Source: Odoribacter sp. (GTDB taxonomy: Bacteria; Bacteroidota; Bacteroidia; Bacteroidales; Marinifilaceae). Taken from it: a DNA stretch of 13,244 bases. A model generated the notes under the pieces. It was not told where the DNA came from. It saw nothing but the letters and a program-made list of their open reading frames with translations, and made no database searches. The translations under genes were made by a program, and so were the position numbers. Below, one piece after another: positions 1 to 7,726 of this stretch (position 1 is its first letter; every line of letters starts with the position of its first letter). Location of the stretch: the NCBI GenBank assembly GCA_020024465.1, contig JAHHTT010000059.1:1-13244 (forward strand), in the 5' to 3' direction.

Positions 1-72
1 GGCTCAACGCCTATTTGTAAATGAAGCCACTTCTTTGAGAGTCGATTTATTTATTATTTTAGATTTAAATAA

Positions 73-1704
73 TTAAAAGAATATTGTATAAATGATGGCG
101 AGTAGAATACAGATGATATAAGCGCATATATTAAAAACTTTATCGGTTTTAAACATATCGGCTGTCAGTGCAATAGATTTGGGATCGTCATCTGTAGGGC
201 AAGTACTTAAGCTGATCATAAAAATAATGGACATCGTGATAAGGCAAGTGTAGAACATTTGGTCCATGAACGGCATTTCCAATGGCAAAATTTTAAATAT
301 TAAAGCCAAAGGAATAGATAAAAGTACCCCCCCAATAGCGCCTTTATTGGTTGCTTTTTTCCAAAATAACCCCATAATGAATACGGCTAAAATACCAGGA
401 CTTACAAGACCGGTGTATTCCTGAATGTATTGAAACATTTGGTCAATACCTCCTAAAAATGGAGCTAACAATACTGCAATGCCTAAAGCTATAGCTGCTG
501 TGATACGTCCTATATTTACTAATTGGGTCTGTGAAGCTTGTTTGTTGATGTATGGTTTATAAATATCCATGGTAAAGATGGTCGAGGTTGAGTTTAGCAT
601 TGAAGCTAATGATGAAACGATAGCTGCGGCTAAGGCTGCCAACACCAAACCTTTTAGCCCGATGGGGATAAACGTACTTATTAACCACGGATAAGCATTG
701 TCGTTATTAAGAATGGTTGAACCGGCAATTTGGAAAGCATTCTGTGCATCATGAAGATTTTCTGAATACATGACCCAGGCGATGATACCAGGGACAGCAA
801 CAATAAATGGAATAAGCATTTTTAAAAAGGCTGCAAAAGCAATACCTCTTTGTGCTTCTTTTAAAGATTTGGCAGCAAAGGTTCGCTGGATAATATATTG
901 ATTAAAGCCCCAATAATATAGATTGGCAACCCATAGACCTCCGATTAAAACATAAATTCCTGGTAAGTTATTGTATTCTTTGTGATTACGAGATAATATC
1001 ATGTCAAATTTATCACCGGCAATATCTGCTACATGTGCAATGCCATTTATAACACCTCCTTCGGGAGTTACATTATGCAGAGCAATAAGTGTTGTTATTA
1101 ACCCACCGATAATCAATAGGGTTACTTGTATAATGTCTGTCCAGGCAACAGCAGAAAGTCCTCCGTAAAGGGAATAGGCAGCAGCAAATAGGGCTAAGGC
1201 AATAATGGCTGGTGTCACCATGCTTCCATCACCTATCCCGATGATGGTATCAATGGCTTTACCTCCTAAGAAGAGCACTGAAGTTAAATTCACAAAGATG
1301 AAAAGTGCTATCCAAAAAATAGCAAGGATGGTTTTCAGGTTTGTGGAAAATCGTCTCTCAATAAATTCGGGAATAGTATAGATGCCTTGTTTGATAAATA
1401 TGGGTAAAAAGAACTTTCCTACGATAATTAGCGTTAACGCTGCCATGAATTCGTAGGAAGCAATGGCTAAACCACCTGCAAAACCAGATCCTGACATTCC
1501 GATAAATTGTTCTGCAGAGATATTGGCTGCTATTAATGACGAGCCGATAGCCCACCAGGGTAATGATTTACTGGCAAGAAAATAATCCTCGGCAGTTTTA
1601 CTTTGTCCTTTTTTGGTGCGGGAAACCCATAGTCCGATCACTATAAGCATTAATGCATATATTCCGAGGATTGCGAAATCTATGAAATGAAAACTTGGAT
1701 TCAT
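73..1704 (-). CDS. sglT: Sodium/galactose (glucose) symporter, SSS family, vSGLT-like
   Basis: Imports galactose or glucose across the inner membrane, driven by Na+. The 543-residue protein is hydrophobic throughout, consistent with the LeuT-fold SSS family (about 14 helices), and from memory it aligns nearly end to end with Vibrio parahaemolyticus vSGLT, including its length. Residues matching the vSGLT sugar site are Q66, E85, N261, K295 and Q428. The inner gate tyrosine corresponds to Y264 within LYYWGFNQY, and the Na2-site residues to A361, S364 and S365. One sugar-site change is visible: the position of vSGLT S91 is alanine (A88). The gene starts 22 bases after the galK stop codon, so the two form an operon: uptake followed by phosphorylation. 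No Shine-Dalgarno sequence precedes the ATG, as is usual in Bacteroidota. Galactose as the main substrate is inferred from the residues and from galK. Confidence 0.95.
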   Translation of the reverse strand: MNPSFHFIDFAILGIYALMLIVIGLWVSRTKKGQSKTAEDYFLASKSLPWWAIGSSLIAANISAEQFIGMSGSGFAGGLAIASYEFMAALTLIIVGKFFLPIFIKQGIYTIPEFIERRFSTNLKTILAIFWIALFIFVNLTSVLFLGGKAIDTIIGIGDGSMVTPAIIALALFAAAYSLYGGLSAVAWTDIIQVTLLIIGGLITTLIALHNVTPEGGVINGIAHVADIAGDKFDMILSRNHKEYNNLPGIYVLIGGLWVANLYYWGFNQYIIQRTFAAKSLKEAQRGIAFAAFLKMLIPFIVAVPGIIAWVMYSENLHDAQNAFQIAGSTILNNDNAYPWLISTFIPIGLKGLVLAALAAAIVSSLASMLNSTSTIFTMDIYKPYINKQASQTQLVNIGRITAAIALGIAVLLAPFLGGIDQMFQYIQEYTGLVSPGILAVFIMGLFWKKATNKGAIGGVLLSIPLALIFKILPLEMPFMDQMFYTCLITMSIIFMISLSTCPTDDDPKSIALTADMFKTDKVFNICAYIICILLAIIYTIFF

Positions 1705-1726
1705 GATAATATTGGCATTTGATTAA

Positions 1727-2881
1727 TTAGTAAAGTTTACAGGCTCCATTGCCGATATTTGCAATGTAGAAGGTTGCTTCAAGGTCTGTTTTGGCTTTAT
1801 ATAGCTGGCTGACTTTTTTTATATAATTATCAACTTCATTTTCGGCGACTAAGGTTACTGTACATCCTCCGAATCCTGCTCCTGTCATTCGGGAGCCTAG
1901 CACGCCTTTCTGAAGTTGGCTTTCCTCTGCCAGAGTGTCGAGTTCAATGCCTGTTACTTCATAATCTTCTTTCAATGATTTATGAGATTCATTCATCAGT
2001 TGTCCCAACTTATTCAATTTGCCTTCTTTTAGTGCGTCAATGGCATGAATCACACGTTGGTTTTCACTGATAACGTGACGTGCGCGGCGCAGTATTGTGC
2101 TGTTGGGAAGCAGATGATTGAAATGATTGAATTCTTCTATATTCAGTTCACATAAAAACTTAATTGGATGTTCTTTTGAAATAGCAGTAACAGCTTCTTC
2201 ACATTCAGTTCTGCGTTCATTGTATTTTGAATCGGTCAGCCCTCTTTTTTTATTAGTATTTGTAATGACTAGTTTATAGCCTTTCATTGCGAGCGGAACA
2301 TATTCGTATTCCAATGTTGCGCAGTCAAGGGCGATAGCTTGGTTGGCTTTGCCGATTCCGACAGCAAATTGATCCATGATTCCGCAATTCATTCCTACGT
2401 AATTGTTTTCTGCATGTTGCGACATTTTTATCATTTCCACCATATCAAACATTGCCCTTGTAACTTCATTTAGCATGACTGCTGTTACGATCTCAATGGA
2501 AGCAGATGAGGAAAGTCCTGCTCCGTTGGGAATGTTTCCATAATATAGCAAGTCATATCCCCAGGGATTAAAACCGCGGTCTGCAAATTCTTTCATTACT
2601 CCCAATGGATATTTTATCCATTCTGTCGGTTTATTTGTGAAAGCGTTTGCGTTGACTGTAGCAGAAAAATTAAAATTCAAACTATGGAAATGCGTTTGTT
2701 TGTCTTCTCGGGGCGAGATTAAAAGATAGGTCCCAAAACTTAGTGCACATGGAAATACCAGCCCCCCGTTATAGTCTGTATGTTCACCGATAAGATTAAC
2801 TCTTCCGGGAGCAAAAAAAGCATGAGTTGGCTGCTTCTGATAAATTGCTTGAAATTTTTTTTCAACTTCTTTTACATTCAT
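1727..2881 (-). CDS. galK: Galactokinase
   Basis: Phosphorylates alpha-D-galactose at C1 using ATP, the first step of the Leloir pathway in the cytoplasm. It is a GHMP-superfamily kinase of 384 residues, the normal size. The three family motifs are present. The galactokinase signature PGRVNLIGEHTDY at residues 25-37 includes R27, E33, H34 and D36. The phosphate-binding loop GAGLSSSAS lies at 120-128, and motif 3, GAGFGGCTV, at 334-342. The catalytic aspartate is D170 in NCGIMDQF. It is the first gene of a minus-strand operon with sglT. A TACTTTTG box at 2918-2925 (minus strand) fits the Bacteroidota -7 element. galM is divergent across the shared intergenic region, so co-regulation is plausible, but no operator could be recognised. 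Confidence 0.96.
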   Translation of the reverse strand: MNVKEVEKKFQAIYQKQPTHAFFAPGRVNLIGEHTDYNGGLVFPCALSFGTYLLISPREDKQTHFHSLNFNFSATVNANAFTNKPTEWIKYPLGVMKEFADRGFNPWGYDLLYYGNIPNGAGLSSSASIEIVTAVMLNEVTRAMFDMVEMIKMSQHAENNYVGMNCGIMDQFAVGIGKANQAIALDCATLEYEYVPLAMKGYKLVITNTNKKRGLTDSKYNERRTECEEAVTAISKEHPIKFLCELNIEEFNHFNHLLPNSTILRRARHVISENQRVIHAIDALKEGKLNKLGQLMNESHKSLKEDYEVTGIELDTLAEESQLQKGVLGSRMTGAGFGGCTVTLVAENEVDNYIKKVSQLYKAKTDLEATFYIANIGNGACKLY

Positions 2882-2917
2882 GTTTTATTGTTTGTGTGTA
2901 ATTATTCATTTAATATG

Positions 2918-2925
2918 CAAAAGTA
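2918..2925 (-). promoter_or_regulatory. Putative -7 box of the galK-sglT operon
   Basis: Read on the minus strand this is TACTTTTG, an exact fit to the Bacteroidota -7 consensus TAnnTTTG. It lies about 37 bases upstream of the galK ATG. No good TTTG -33 element is found at the expected distance, so the promoter may be weak or activator-dependent. Confidence 0.5.
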
Positions 2926-2955
2926 ATGATATTTTTTTATTCTTGGTTGATTCTC

Positions 2956-2985
2956 TTTGTTTCTATGTTTTAATGAATATCTTTG
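2956..2985 (+). promoter_or_regulatory. Putative galM promoter (TTTG -33 and TATCTTTG -7)
   Basis: TTTG at 2956-2959 and TATCTTTG at 2978-2985, separated by 18 bases, match the Bacteroidota sigma-ABfr type promoter. Transcription would begin near 2990, leaving a leader of roughly 50 to 85 bases depending on which galM start is used. It is back to back with the galK promoter. Confidence 0.6.
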
Positions 2986-3074
2986 CGAGCGATTATTAAT
3001 AAAAGTAAGAATGCCCTTATTGCTTACGGATAGCAACAATGTGTATATGGAGAAATGATTATATATTTGAGTAT

Positions 3075-4055
3075 ATGTTGAAGAGAGCTGAGGTTTATAC
3101 GTTAAAGAGCGATTTGTTGGAAGTAAATGTATCTACATGGGGTGCAACAATGACTAGAATGATTGTTCCGGATAAGAATGGTTGTCCTGTGGATGTTTTG
3201 TTGGGAATGGAGAGGGGAGAGGATTACATAACCCCTGAATATGTCGCTTCAGGGGCTTATTTGGGAGCAGGTATAGGACGTTATGCTAATCGTATTGCTG
3301 GCGGGATATTTGTTCTTGACGGAGTAAGGCATCAGTTGGCTGTGAATAGTGGTAACAACCATTTGCATGGTGGAAATTGTGGTTTTGACCAGAAATTATG
3401 GAATGTTATTGCTTATGATGAGCAATCGCTTACTTTAGGTTATTGCAGTCCAGATGGGGAAGAAGGATATCCAGGGACTTTAAATGTTAAGATAACGTTT
3501 GCGGTGACAGGAAAGGAATTGAAAATACACTATTATGCGACGACGGATAAGAATTGTTATGTGAATTTGACTCATCATCCTTATTTTAATCTGAATCCTG
3601 TTTGTAATGATATTAAATCGCATTTATTGAAATTGAATACTAATCGATTTCTGAAGACAAATGATTTGATTCCGGATGGTTCTTTGATACAGACAAAGGA
3701 AGATTATGATTTTACGAATCCCAAGCCTCTTCGTGATGTCATAAATCATCAGGGAGGATTAGATAATTGTTTTGTTTTTAATCAGTCGGAGGGAATGGTA
3801 AGGATGGCCGAATTGGCGTGTATAGAGACCGGAATAAAAATGTATGTATGTTCGGATTATCCGGGTTTACAAATTTATACTGGTCATTATTTGAATGTAC
3901 ATAATGCAAAAGGGGGGCGGGATTACGGTCCTTATGCAGGAGTCGCATTAGAAGCGCAATACTTTCCGGATTCTCCCAATCATTTGGAATTTCCTTCCAC
4001 CTTATTAAGAGTTGGGGAAGAATATTCTAAAAATATTGTATTTGGATTTGAATAA
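3075..4055 (+). CDS. galM: Aldose 1-epimerase (galactose mutarotase), cytoplasmic
   Basis: Interconverts beta- and alpha-D-galactose, supplying the alpha anomer used by galactokinase. From the ATG at 3075 the protein has 326 residues and no signal peptide, so it should act in the cytoplasm. Visible family motifs are GRYANRIAGG (residues 68-77), NNHLHGG with H96, NLTHHPYFNL with catalytic His168, and VALEAQYFPDSPN with catalytic Glu293. The reading frame also opens at an ATG at 3039, which would add 12 residues (MCIWRNDYIFEY) that do not resemble the family N-terminus; family proteins normally begin just before the first strand, so 3075 is preferred. Only 47 bases separate it from pdxS with no visible terminator, so some read-through into pdxS is possible. 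Divergent galK and sglT support a galactose role. Confidence 0.93.
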   Translation: MLKRAEVYTLKSDLLEVNVSTWGATMTRMIVPDKNGCPVDVLLGMERGEDYITPEYVASGAYLGAGIGRYANRIAGGIFVLDGVRHQLAVNSGNNHLHGGNCGFDQKLWNVIAYDEQSLTLGYCSPDGEEGYPGTLNVKITFAVTGKELKIHYYATTDKNCYVNLTHHPYFNLNPVCNDIKSHLLKLNTNRFLKTNDLIPDGSLIQTKEDYDFTNPKPLRDVINHQGGLDNCFVFNQSEGMVRMAELACIETGIKMYVCSDYPGLQIYTGHYLNVHNAKGGRDYGPYAGVALEAQYFPDSPNHLEFPSTLLRVGEEYSKNIVFGFE

Positions 4056-4102
4056 TTTGGTTTTATATATAATAAACTTTTAAGTTAAAATTTTACTGTA
4101 TT

Positions 4103-4972
4103 ATGGGAAAATATGAATTGAACAAAAATCTGGCCCAAATGCTTAAGGGCGGAGTTATTATGGATGTTACCAATGCAGAACAGGCAAAAATTGCAGAGGC
4201 TGCAGGAGCATGTGCAGTTATGGCTTTGGAACGCGTACCTGCAGATATCCGTCGAGATGGTGGTGTCGCTCGTATGTCGGACCCTCAGATGATTAAAGCG
4301 ATACAGAAAGCTGTCTCCATTCCTGTAATGGCAAAAGTAAGAATAGGTCATTTTGTAGAGGCTCAAATATTGGAAGCCATCGGTATTGATTTTATCGATG
4401 AGAGTGAAGTGTTGACTCCTGCTGACGAAATGTACCATGTTGATAAAACAGTTTTTAAAGTTCCTTTTGTTTGTGGTGCACGTAACTTGGGCGAAGCATT
4501 GCGTCGTATTGGAGAAGGAGCTGCAATGATTCGTACGAAGGGAGAGGCTGGTACAGGTAATGTTGTTGAGGCTGTTACTCATATGCGTCAGATTAATGAT
4601 GATATGCGTCGTGTGAAAAATGCCGGTTCGGAAGAATTGATGAGTTTGGCAAAAGAATTTTGTGCTCCGTTTGAATTAGTTAAATATGTACATGAAAATG
4701 GTAAATTACCGGTAGTAAATTTTGCAGCTGGTGGCATTGCAACTCCTGCTGATGCTGCTTTGATGATGCAGTTGGGTTCTGAAGGCGTGTTTGTTGGTTC
4801 TGGAATCTTTAAATCTGGAGATCCTGAAAAGCGTGCTAAAGCAATCGTTCAGGCTGTAACTTATTACAACGATCCGGTTAAATTGGCTGAATTGTCTGAA
4901 AATTTAGGCGAAGCAATGTCTGGATTGGAAATAAAGACTCTTGAAAACAAATATGCAGAAAGAGGATGGTAA
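4103..4972 (+). CDS. pdxS: Pyridoxal 5'-phosphate synthase lyase/synthase subunit PdxS
   Basis: Builds pyridoxal 5'-phosphate from ribose 5-phosphate, glyceraldehyde 3-phosphate and ammonia; the ammonia comes from PdxT (DXP-independent vitamin B6 route). The 289-residue (beta/alpha)8 barrel is close to the usual length of about 294. D21 and the two catalytic lysines are visible: K78 in VMAKVRIGH and K146 in RTKGEAGTG (B. subtilis K81 and K149). The phosphate-binding segments NFAAGGIATPADAA and VFVGSGIFKSGDP are intact near the C-terminus. The start ATG has no Shine-Dalgarno sequence, only AT-rich upstream sequence. pdxT follows after 49 bases, but a strong hairpin terminator lies between them. 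No TAnnTTTG box was found in the gap after galM. Confidence 0.97.
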   Translation: MGKYELNKNLAQMLKGGVIMDVTNAEQAKIAEAAGACAVMALERVPADIRRDGGVARMSDPQMIKAIQKAVSIPVMAKVRIGHFVEAQILEAIGIDFIDESEVLTPADEMYHVDKTVFKVPFVCGARNLGEALRRIGEGAAMIRTKGEAGTGNVVEAVTHMRQINDDMRRVKNAGSEELMSLAKEFCAPFELVKYVHENGKLPVVNFAAGGIATPADAALMMQLGSEGVFVGSGIFKSGDPEKRAKAIVQAVTYYNDPVKLAELSENLGEAMSGLEIKTLENKYAERGW

Positions 4973-4977
4973 TAGAG

Positions 4978-5002
4978 GAGAGTGCTTCGGCACTCTCTTT
5001 TT
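4978..5002 (+). terminator. Intrinsic terminator between pdxS and pdxT
   Basis: A perfect 8-bp stem, GAGAGTGC at 4978-4985 with GCACTCTC at 4990-4997, is closed by a cTTCGg ultrastable tetraloop and followed immediately by five T residues (4998-5002). This is a textbook rho-independent terminator or attenuating hairpin. It starts five bases after the pdxS stop codon and would reduce transcription of pdxT relative to pdxS. Confidence 0.88.
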
Positions 5003-5021
5003 AACTTAAAAAATAGCGATA

Positions 5022-5606
5022 ATGAAAATAGGAATATTGGGATTTCAAGGAGCATTTATTGAACATCAGCGACATATTGCTGCCATAGGGCATGAACCTG
5101 TCGTTGTGCGTTATCCTGAGCAGTTGACAGAACTTGATGGAATTATACTGCCGGGAGGTGAAAGTACAACGATGGGTAAGTTATTGAATCGTACCGGTAT
5201 GATGGAACCTTTGAGACTGCGGATACTGCAGGGGTTGCCTGTATGGGGAACTTGTGCCGGAATGATTTTACTTGCTAAAGAACTGGTGAATGATACGGTT
5301 TGCCATTTAGGTGTAATGGATATTGCGGTGAAAAGGAATGCTTACGGCACACAAATAGATAGCTTTGAAGTAGATGTTAAGATTCCTGAAGTGTGTGCGA
5401 ATCCGGTGCCGTTGGTTTTTATCCGAGCTCCTTATATTACGGAAGTAAAAGAAAATGTGGACGTGTTATGTCGTGTGGATGATAATATAGTAGCTGCACG
5501 GCAAGATAATATGCTGGCTACCTCTTTCCATCCTGAATTGACAGGAAATTCTGCTTTTCACCGATATTTTGCAGATATGTGTAAAAATAAGAAAAGTAGC
5601 TTATAA
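5022..5606 (+). CDS. pdxT: PLP synthase glutaminase subunit PdxT
   Basis: Class I glutamine amidotransferase that hydrolyses glutamine and channels ammonia to PdxS. The 194-residue protein has the expected size. The nucleophile is C78 in the elbow GTCAGM. The other triad residues are H170 and E172 in SFHPELTG. The GGEST oxyanion-region motif is at residues 45-49. It begins with MKIGILGFQGAF, typical of the family N-terminus. It lies downstream of pdxS beyond a terminator hairpin, with no recognisable promoter in the 49-base gap, so expression relies on read-through or a promoter inside pdxS. Its stop codon overlaps by 6 bp the stop of the convergent rfaE1, within a 26-bp perfect palindrome. 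Confidence 0.96.
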   Translation: MKIGILGFQGAFIEHQRHIAAIGHEPVVVRYPEQLTELDGIILPGGESTTMGKLLNRTGMMEPLRLRILQGLPVWGTCAGMILLAKELVNDTVCHLGVMDIAVKRNAYGTQIDSFEVDVKIPEVCANPVPLVFIRAPYITEVKENVDVLCRVDDNIVAARQDNMLATSFHPELTGNSAFHRYFADMCKNKKSSL

Positions 5607-5616
5607 GCTACTTTTC
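5591..5616. terminator. 26-bp perfect palindrome, putative bidirectional terminator
   Basis: Every base from 5591 to 5616 is part of a perfect inverted repeat; the half-site is GAAAAGTAGCTTA. It contains the final codons and stop codons of both pdxT (plus) and rfaE1 (minus). In either direction RNA folds into a long stem whose 3' arm ends in CTTTTC, so it can act as a terminator for both convergent operons, although the T run is short. Confidence 0.7.
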
Positions 5617-6551
5617 AATTCTTCTGCAGTTAAGACCGCTGTTCCTATTTTCTTTACAACTATTCCTGCTGCGATATTGGCTGTTTGCATTGCTTGAACG
5701 ATATCCATTCCTATTGCCAGACAGAGACTCAATGTTGCTACCACTGTATCTCCGGCTCCGCTGACATCAAATACTTCTTCCGAATGCGTAGGAATATGTA
5801 TAGGGAGCATATTGCTGATATAGCTCATGCCTTGTTCGCTACGTGTCACCAATAGTGCTGAAAGTCTGTTTGCTTTTATGACCTCTTGAGCAGCCTTTTC
5901 GATAGCTTGGTCTGTATTGGACACCGTATATCCGACAATATCGCTTAATTCTTTTACATTCGGAGTCACTAAAGTCGCTCCTGAATATTTTTCCCAATTC
6001 TTGCCTTTAGGATCAATGATTGTTTTTTTGTTTAGCTTATTCGCTTCTTGTATCAAATAATTGCATAAATCTTCACTGATGAGGCCTTTGCCATAATCAG
6101 AAATAACTAAAATATCATATTCAGGCAGACTTCCGGTGATTTTATCTTTCAACAGCTTTTGGTCTTCATTGCTTAGAGTGGTTTTACCTTCGTAATCAAT
6201 TCTGACAATTTGCTGTTTACTTCCAATAATTCTGGCCTTGATAGTAGTTGGGCAATCACTGTGCAATAAGAGTGTTTTGATATTTTTCTCTTTACTGATA
6301 TGCTCTAATTCTTTCCCGTAAAAATCTCTTCCTGTAATACCGCAAAGAAGAGGTTGACCTCCAAGGCAGGCTATATTATTTGCTACATTGGCAGCTCCTC
6401 CTAAACGGGATTCCTCTTTTTGGATATTGACAATAGGTACAGGTGCTTCCGGAGAAATACGTTCAACTTTTCCCCAATAATACTTGTCAAGCATCACATC
6501 CCCTACAATCAATACCTTGCCTGTTGCAAAATTCAAATTTTTGTTTTCCAT
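5601..6551 (-). CDS. rfaE1: D-glycero-beta-D-manno-heptose-7-phosphate kinase, stand-alone (RfaE1/HldA type)
   Basis: Predicted to phosphorylate D-glycero-D-manno-heptose 7-phosphate at C1 in the ADP- or GDP-heptose route that feeds LPS or other surface glycans. It is a PfkB/ribokinase-family protein of 316 residues. The N-terminus has VLIVGDVMLDKYYWG, typical of the heptose kinase domain. The GGAANVANN motif is at 51-59. The PfkB signature DVSGAGDTV is at 262-270, with catalytic D268. Only the kinase domain of the E. coli HldE fusion is present; the cytidylyltransferase domain is absent, so it must be encoded elsewhere. The gene begins 32 bases after the prfB stop and is the last gene of the operon. 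Sugar specificity is inferred from the N-terminal motifs; a related carbohydrate kinase remains possible. Confidence 0.88.
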   Translation of the reverse strand: MENKNLNFATGKVLIVGDVMLDKYYWGKVERISPEAPVPIVNIQKEESRLGGAANVANNIACLGGQPLLCGITGRDFYGKELEHISKEKNIKTLLLHSDCPTTIKARIIGSKQQIVRIDYEGKTTLSNEDQKLLKDKITGSLPEYDILVISDYGKGLISEDLCNYLIQEANKLNKKTIIDPKGKNWEKYSGATLVTPNVKELSDIVGYTVSNTDQAIEKAAQEVIKANRLSALLVTRSEQGMSYISNMLPIHIPTHSEEVFDVSGAGDTVVATLSLCLAIGMDIVQAMQTANIAAGIVVKKIGTAVLTAEELKSSL

Positions 6552-6583
6552 TTTTATTTCCCAATAGAGAATATCATAGTTTT

Positions 6584-7697
6584 TTATTCTTGTGATCCAA
6601 ATTCCATCAGATAGGCTTTGATGAATGCATCTATATCGCCGTCCATAACTCCACTGACATCAGATGTCTGATGATTGGTCCGATGGTCTTTTACACGTCG
6701 ATCATCAAAAACATAACTGCGTATTTGTGACCCCCATTCTATTTTTTTCTTATTGCTTTCAATTTTTTGCTGTTCTGCCATTCGCCGCTGCAATTCCATG
6801 TCATAAAGCATAGAACGCAATAATCGAAGTGCATTTTCTCGGTTGTCCAATTGAGAACGGGTTTCGGTATTTTCGATTAATATTTCACGGACTTCTCCGG
6901 TATCCGGATCTTTGTAATTGTATCGCAGACGGACTCCGGTTTCCACTTTGTTTACATTTTGGCCTCCTGCTCCTCCTGAACGGAATGTATCCCAGCTGAT
7001 ATCTGCCTGATTGATGGCTATTTCAATTGAGTCGTCTACCAATGGAGTGACAAATACTGAGGCGAACGATGTCATCCGCTTGCCTTGAGCATTAAAAGGA
7101 GAAACTCTTACCAAACGGTGTACCCCATTTTCTCCTTTTAGGTAGCCATATGCAAAATCACCCTCCAATTGCATGGTGACCGTCTTGATTCCGGCTTCAT
7201 CTCCTTCTTGCAGGTTGCTTACAGTTAGTTTATACCCATGAGATTCTGCCCATCGCATATACATTCGCATCAGCATGGATGCCCAATCCTGACTTTCGGT
7301 ACCTCCTGCACCAGAGTTGATTTTTAATACGCAACTCATCTGGTCGGCCTCGCCTTGAAGCATATTTTTGAGTTCCAGATTTTCTAACAATTCCAGGGTT
7401 TCTGTATAATGGGAATCCACTTCTTCTTCGGTAGCTTCTCCTTCTTTGGCGAATTCAAACAATACATTTAAATCTTCCACCGAACGGGTGACAGCTTCAC
7501 AGCCTTCGATCCAGCCTTTTAATTCGCGGACTTTCTTCATTACCTTCTCTGCATTTTTCGCATCGCTCCAAAAATCCGGTGCCTGAGTCCGCATTTCTAT
7601 CTCTTCCAGTTCTATCTTTTTGCGGTCGATGTCAAAGATACCTCCTTAGAGCGCCGCCGCGTTCTTCAACTGACTTCAGTTGATCTATTGTAATCAT
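6584..7697 (-). CDS. prfB: Peptide chain release factor 2, with +1 programmed frameshift
   Basis: Recognises UGA and UAA stop codons and triggers peptide release on the ribosome. The long frame (7633-6584) lacks a proper N-terminus. Upstream, an ATG at 7697 opens a 21-codon frame ending ...ALRRYL and an in-frame TGA at 7634-7632. Slipping +1 at CTT-TGA (7637-7632) continues as DIDRKKIELEE into the main frame, giving 370 residues, close to the 365 of E. coli. The stop-codon specificity motif SPF is at about residues 199-201 and the catalytic GGQ at about 244-246, as RF2 requires. The gene starts 29 bases after the DUF2723 stop codon and is followed 32 bases later by rfaE1. Synthesis should be autoregulated: scarce RF2 makes the ribosome pause at UGA and shift frame. 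Confidence 0.95.
7632..7646 (-). promoter_or_regulatory. prfB programmed +1 frameshift site with internal Shine-Dalgarno
   Basis: On the minus strand the site reads AGGAGG TAT CTT TGA C. The slippery CTT precedes the zero-frame TGA, with an AGGAGG anti-SD pairing site three bases upstream of CTT. E. coli uses AGGGGGTATCTTTGAC, so element order and spacing are identical. The reading frames on either side join only through a +1 shift. Confidence 0.95.
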
Positions 7698-7726
7698 ATA
7701 CTAGTATTTGTTGTTTAATAATCTCT

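Noticed and set aside
2..76. Plus-strand open frame ending ...LFIILDLNN then TAA, possibly the tail of a convergent gene entering from the left
   Set aside because: Only 24 codons are in view, there is no recognisable motif, and the AT-rich sequence makes a chance frame likely. It also overlaps the sglT stop.
3039..3074. Upstream in-frame ATG extending galM by 12 residues
   Set aside because: The added residues are unlike the family N-terminus. The ATG at 3075 gives the usual mutarotase start.
4085..4582. 165-codon minus-strand frame opposite pdxS
   Set aside because: Antisense shadow of the well-supported pdxS gene; Cys-, Ser- and His-rich low-complexity product without family resemblance.
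7698..7707. 10-bp palindrome ATACTAGTAT just before the prfB start codon
   Set aside because: Too short, and it lies within an operon gap; chance occurrence cannot be excluded and no repressor gene is adjacent.
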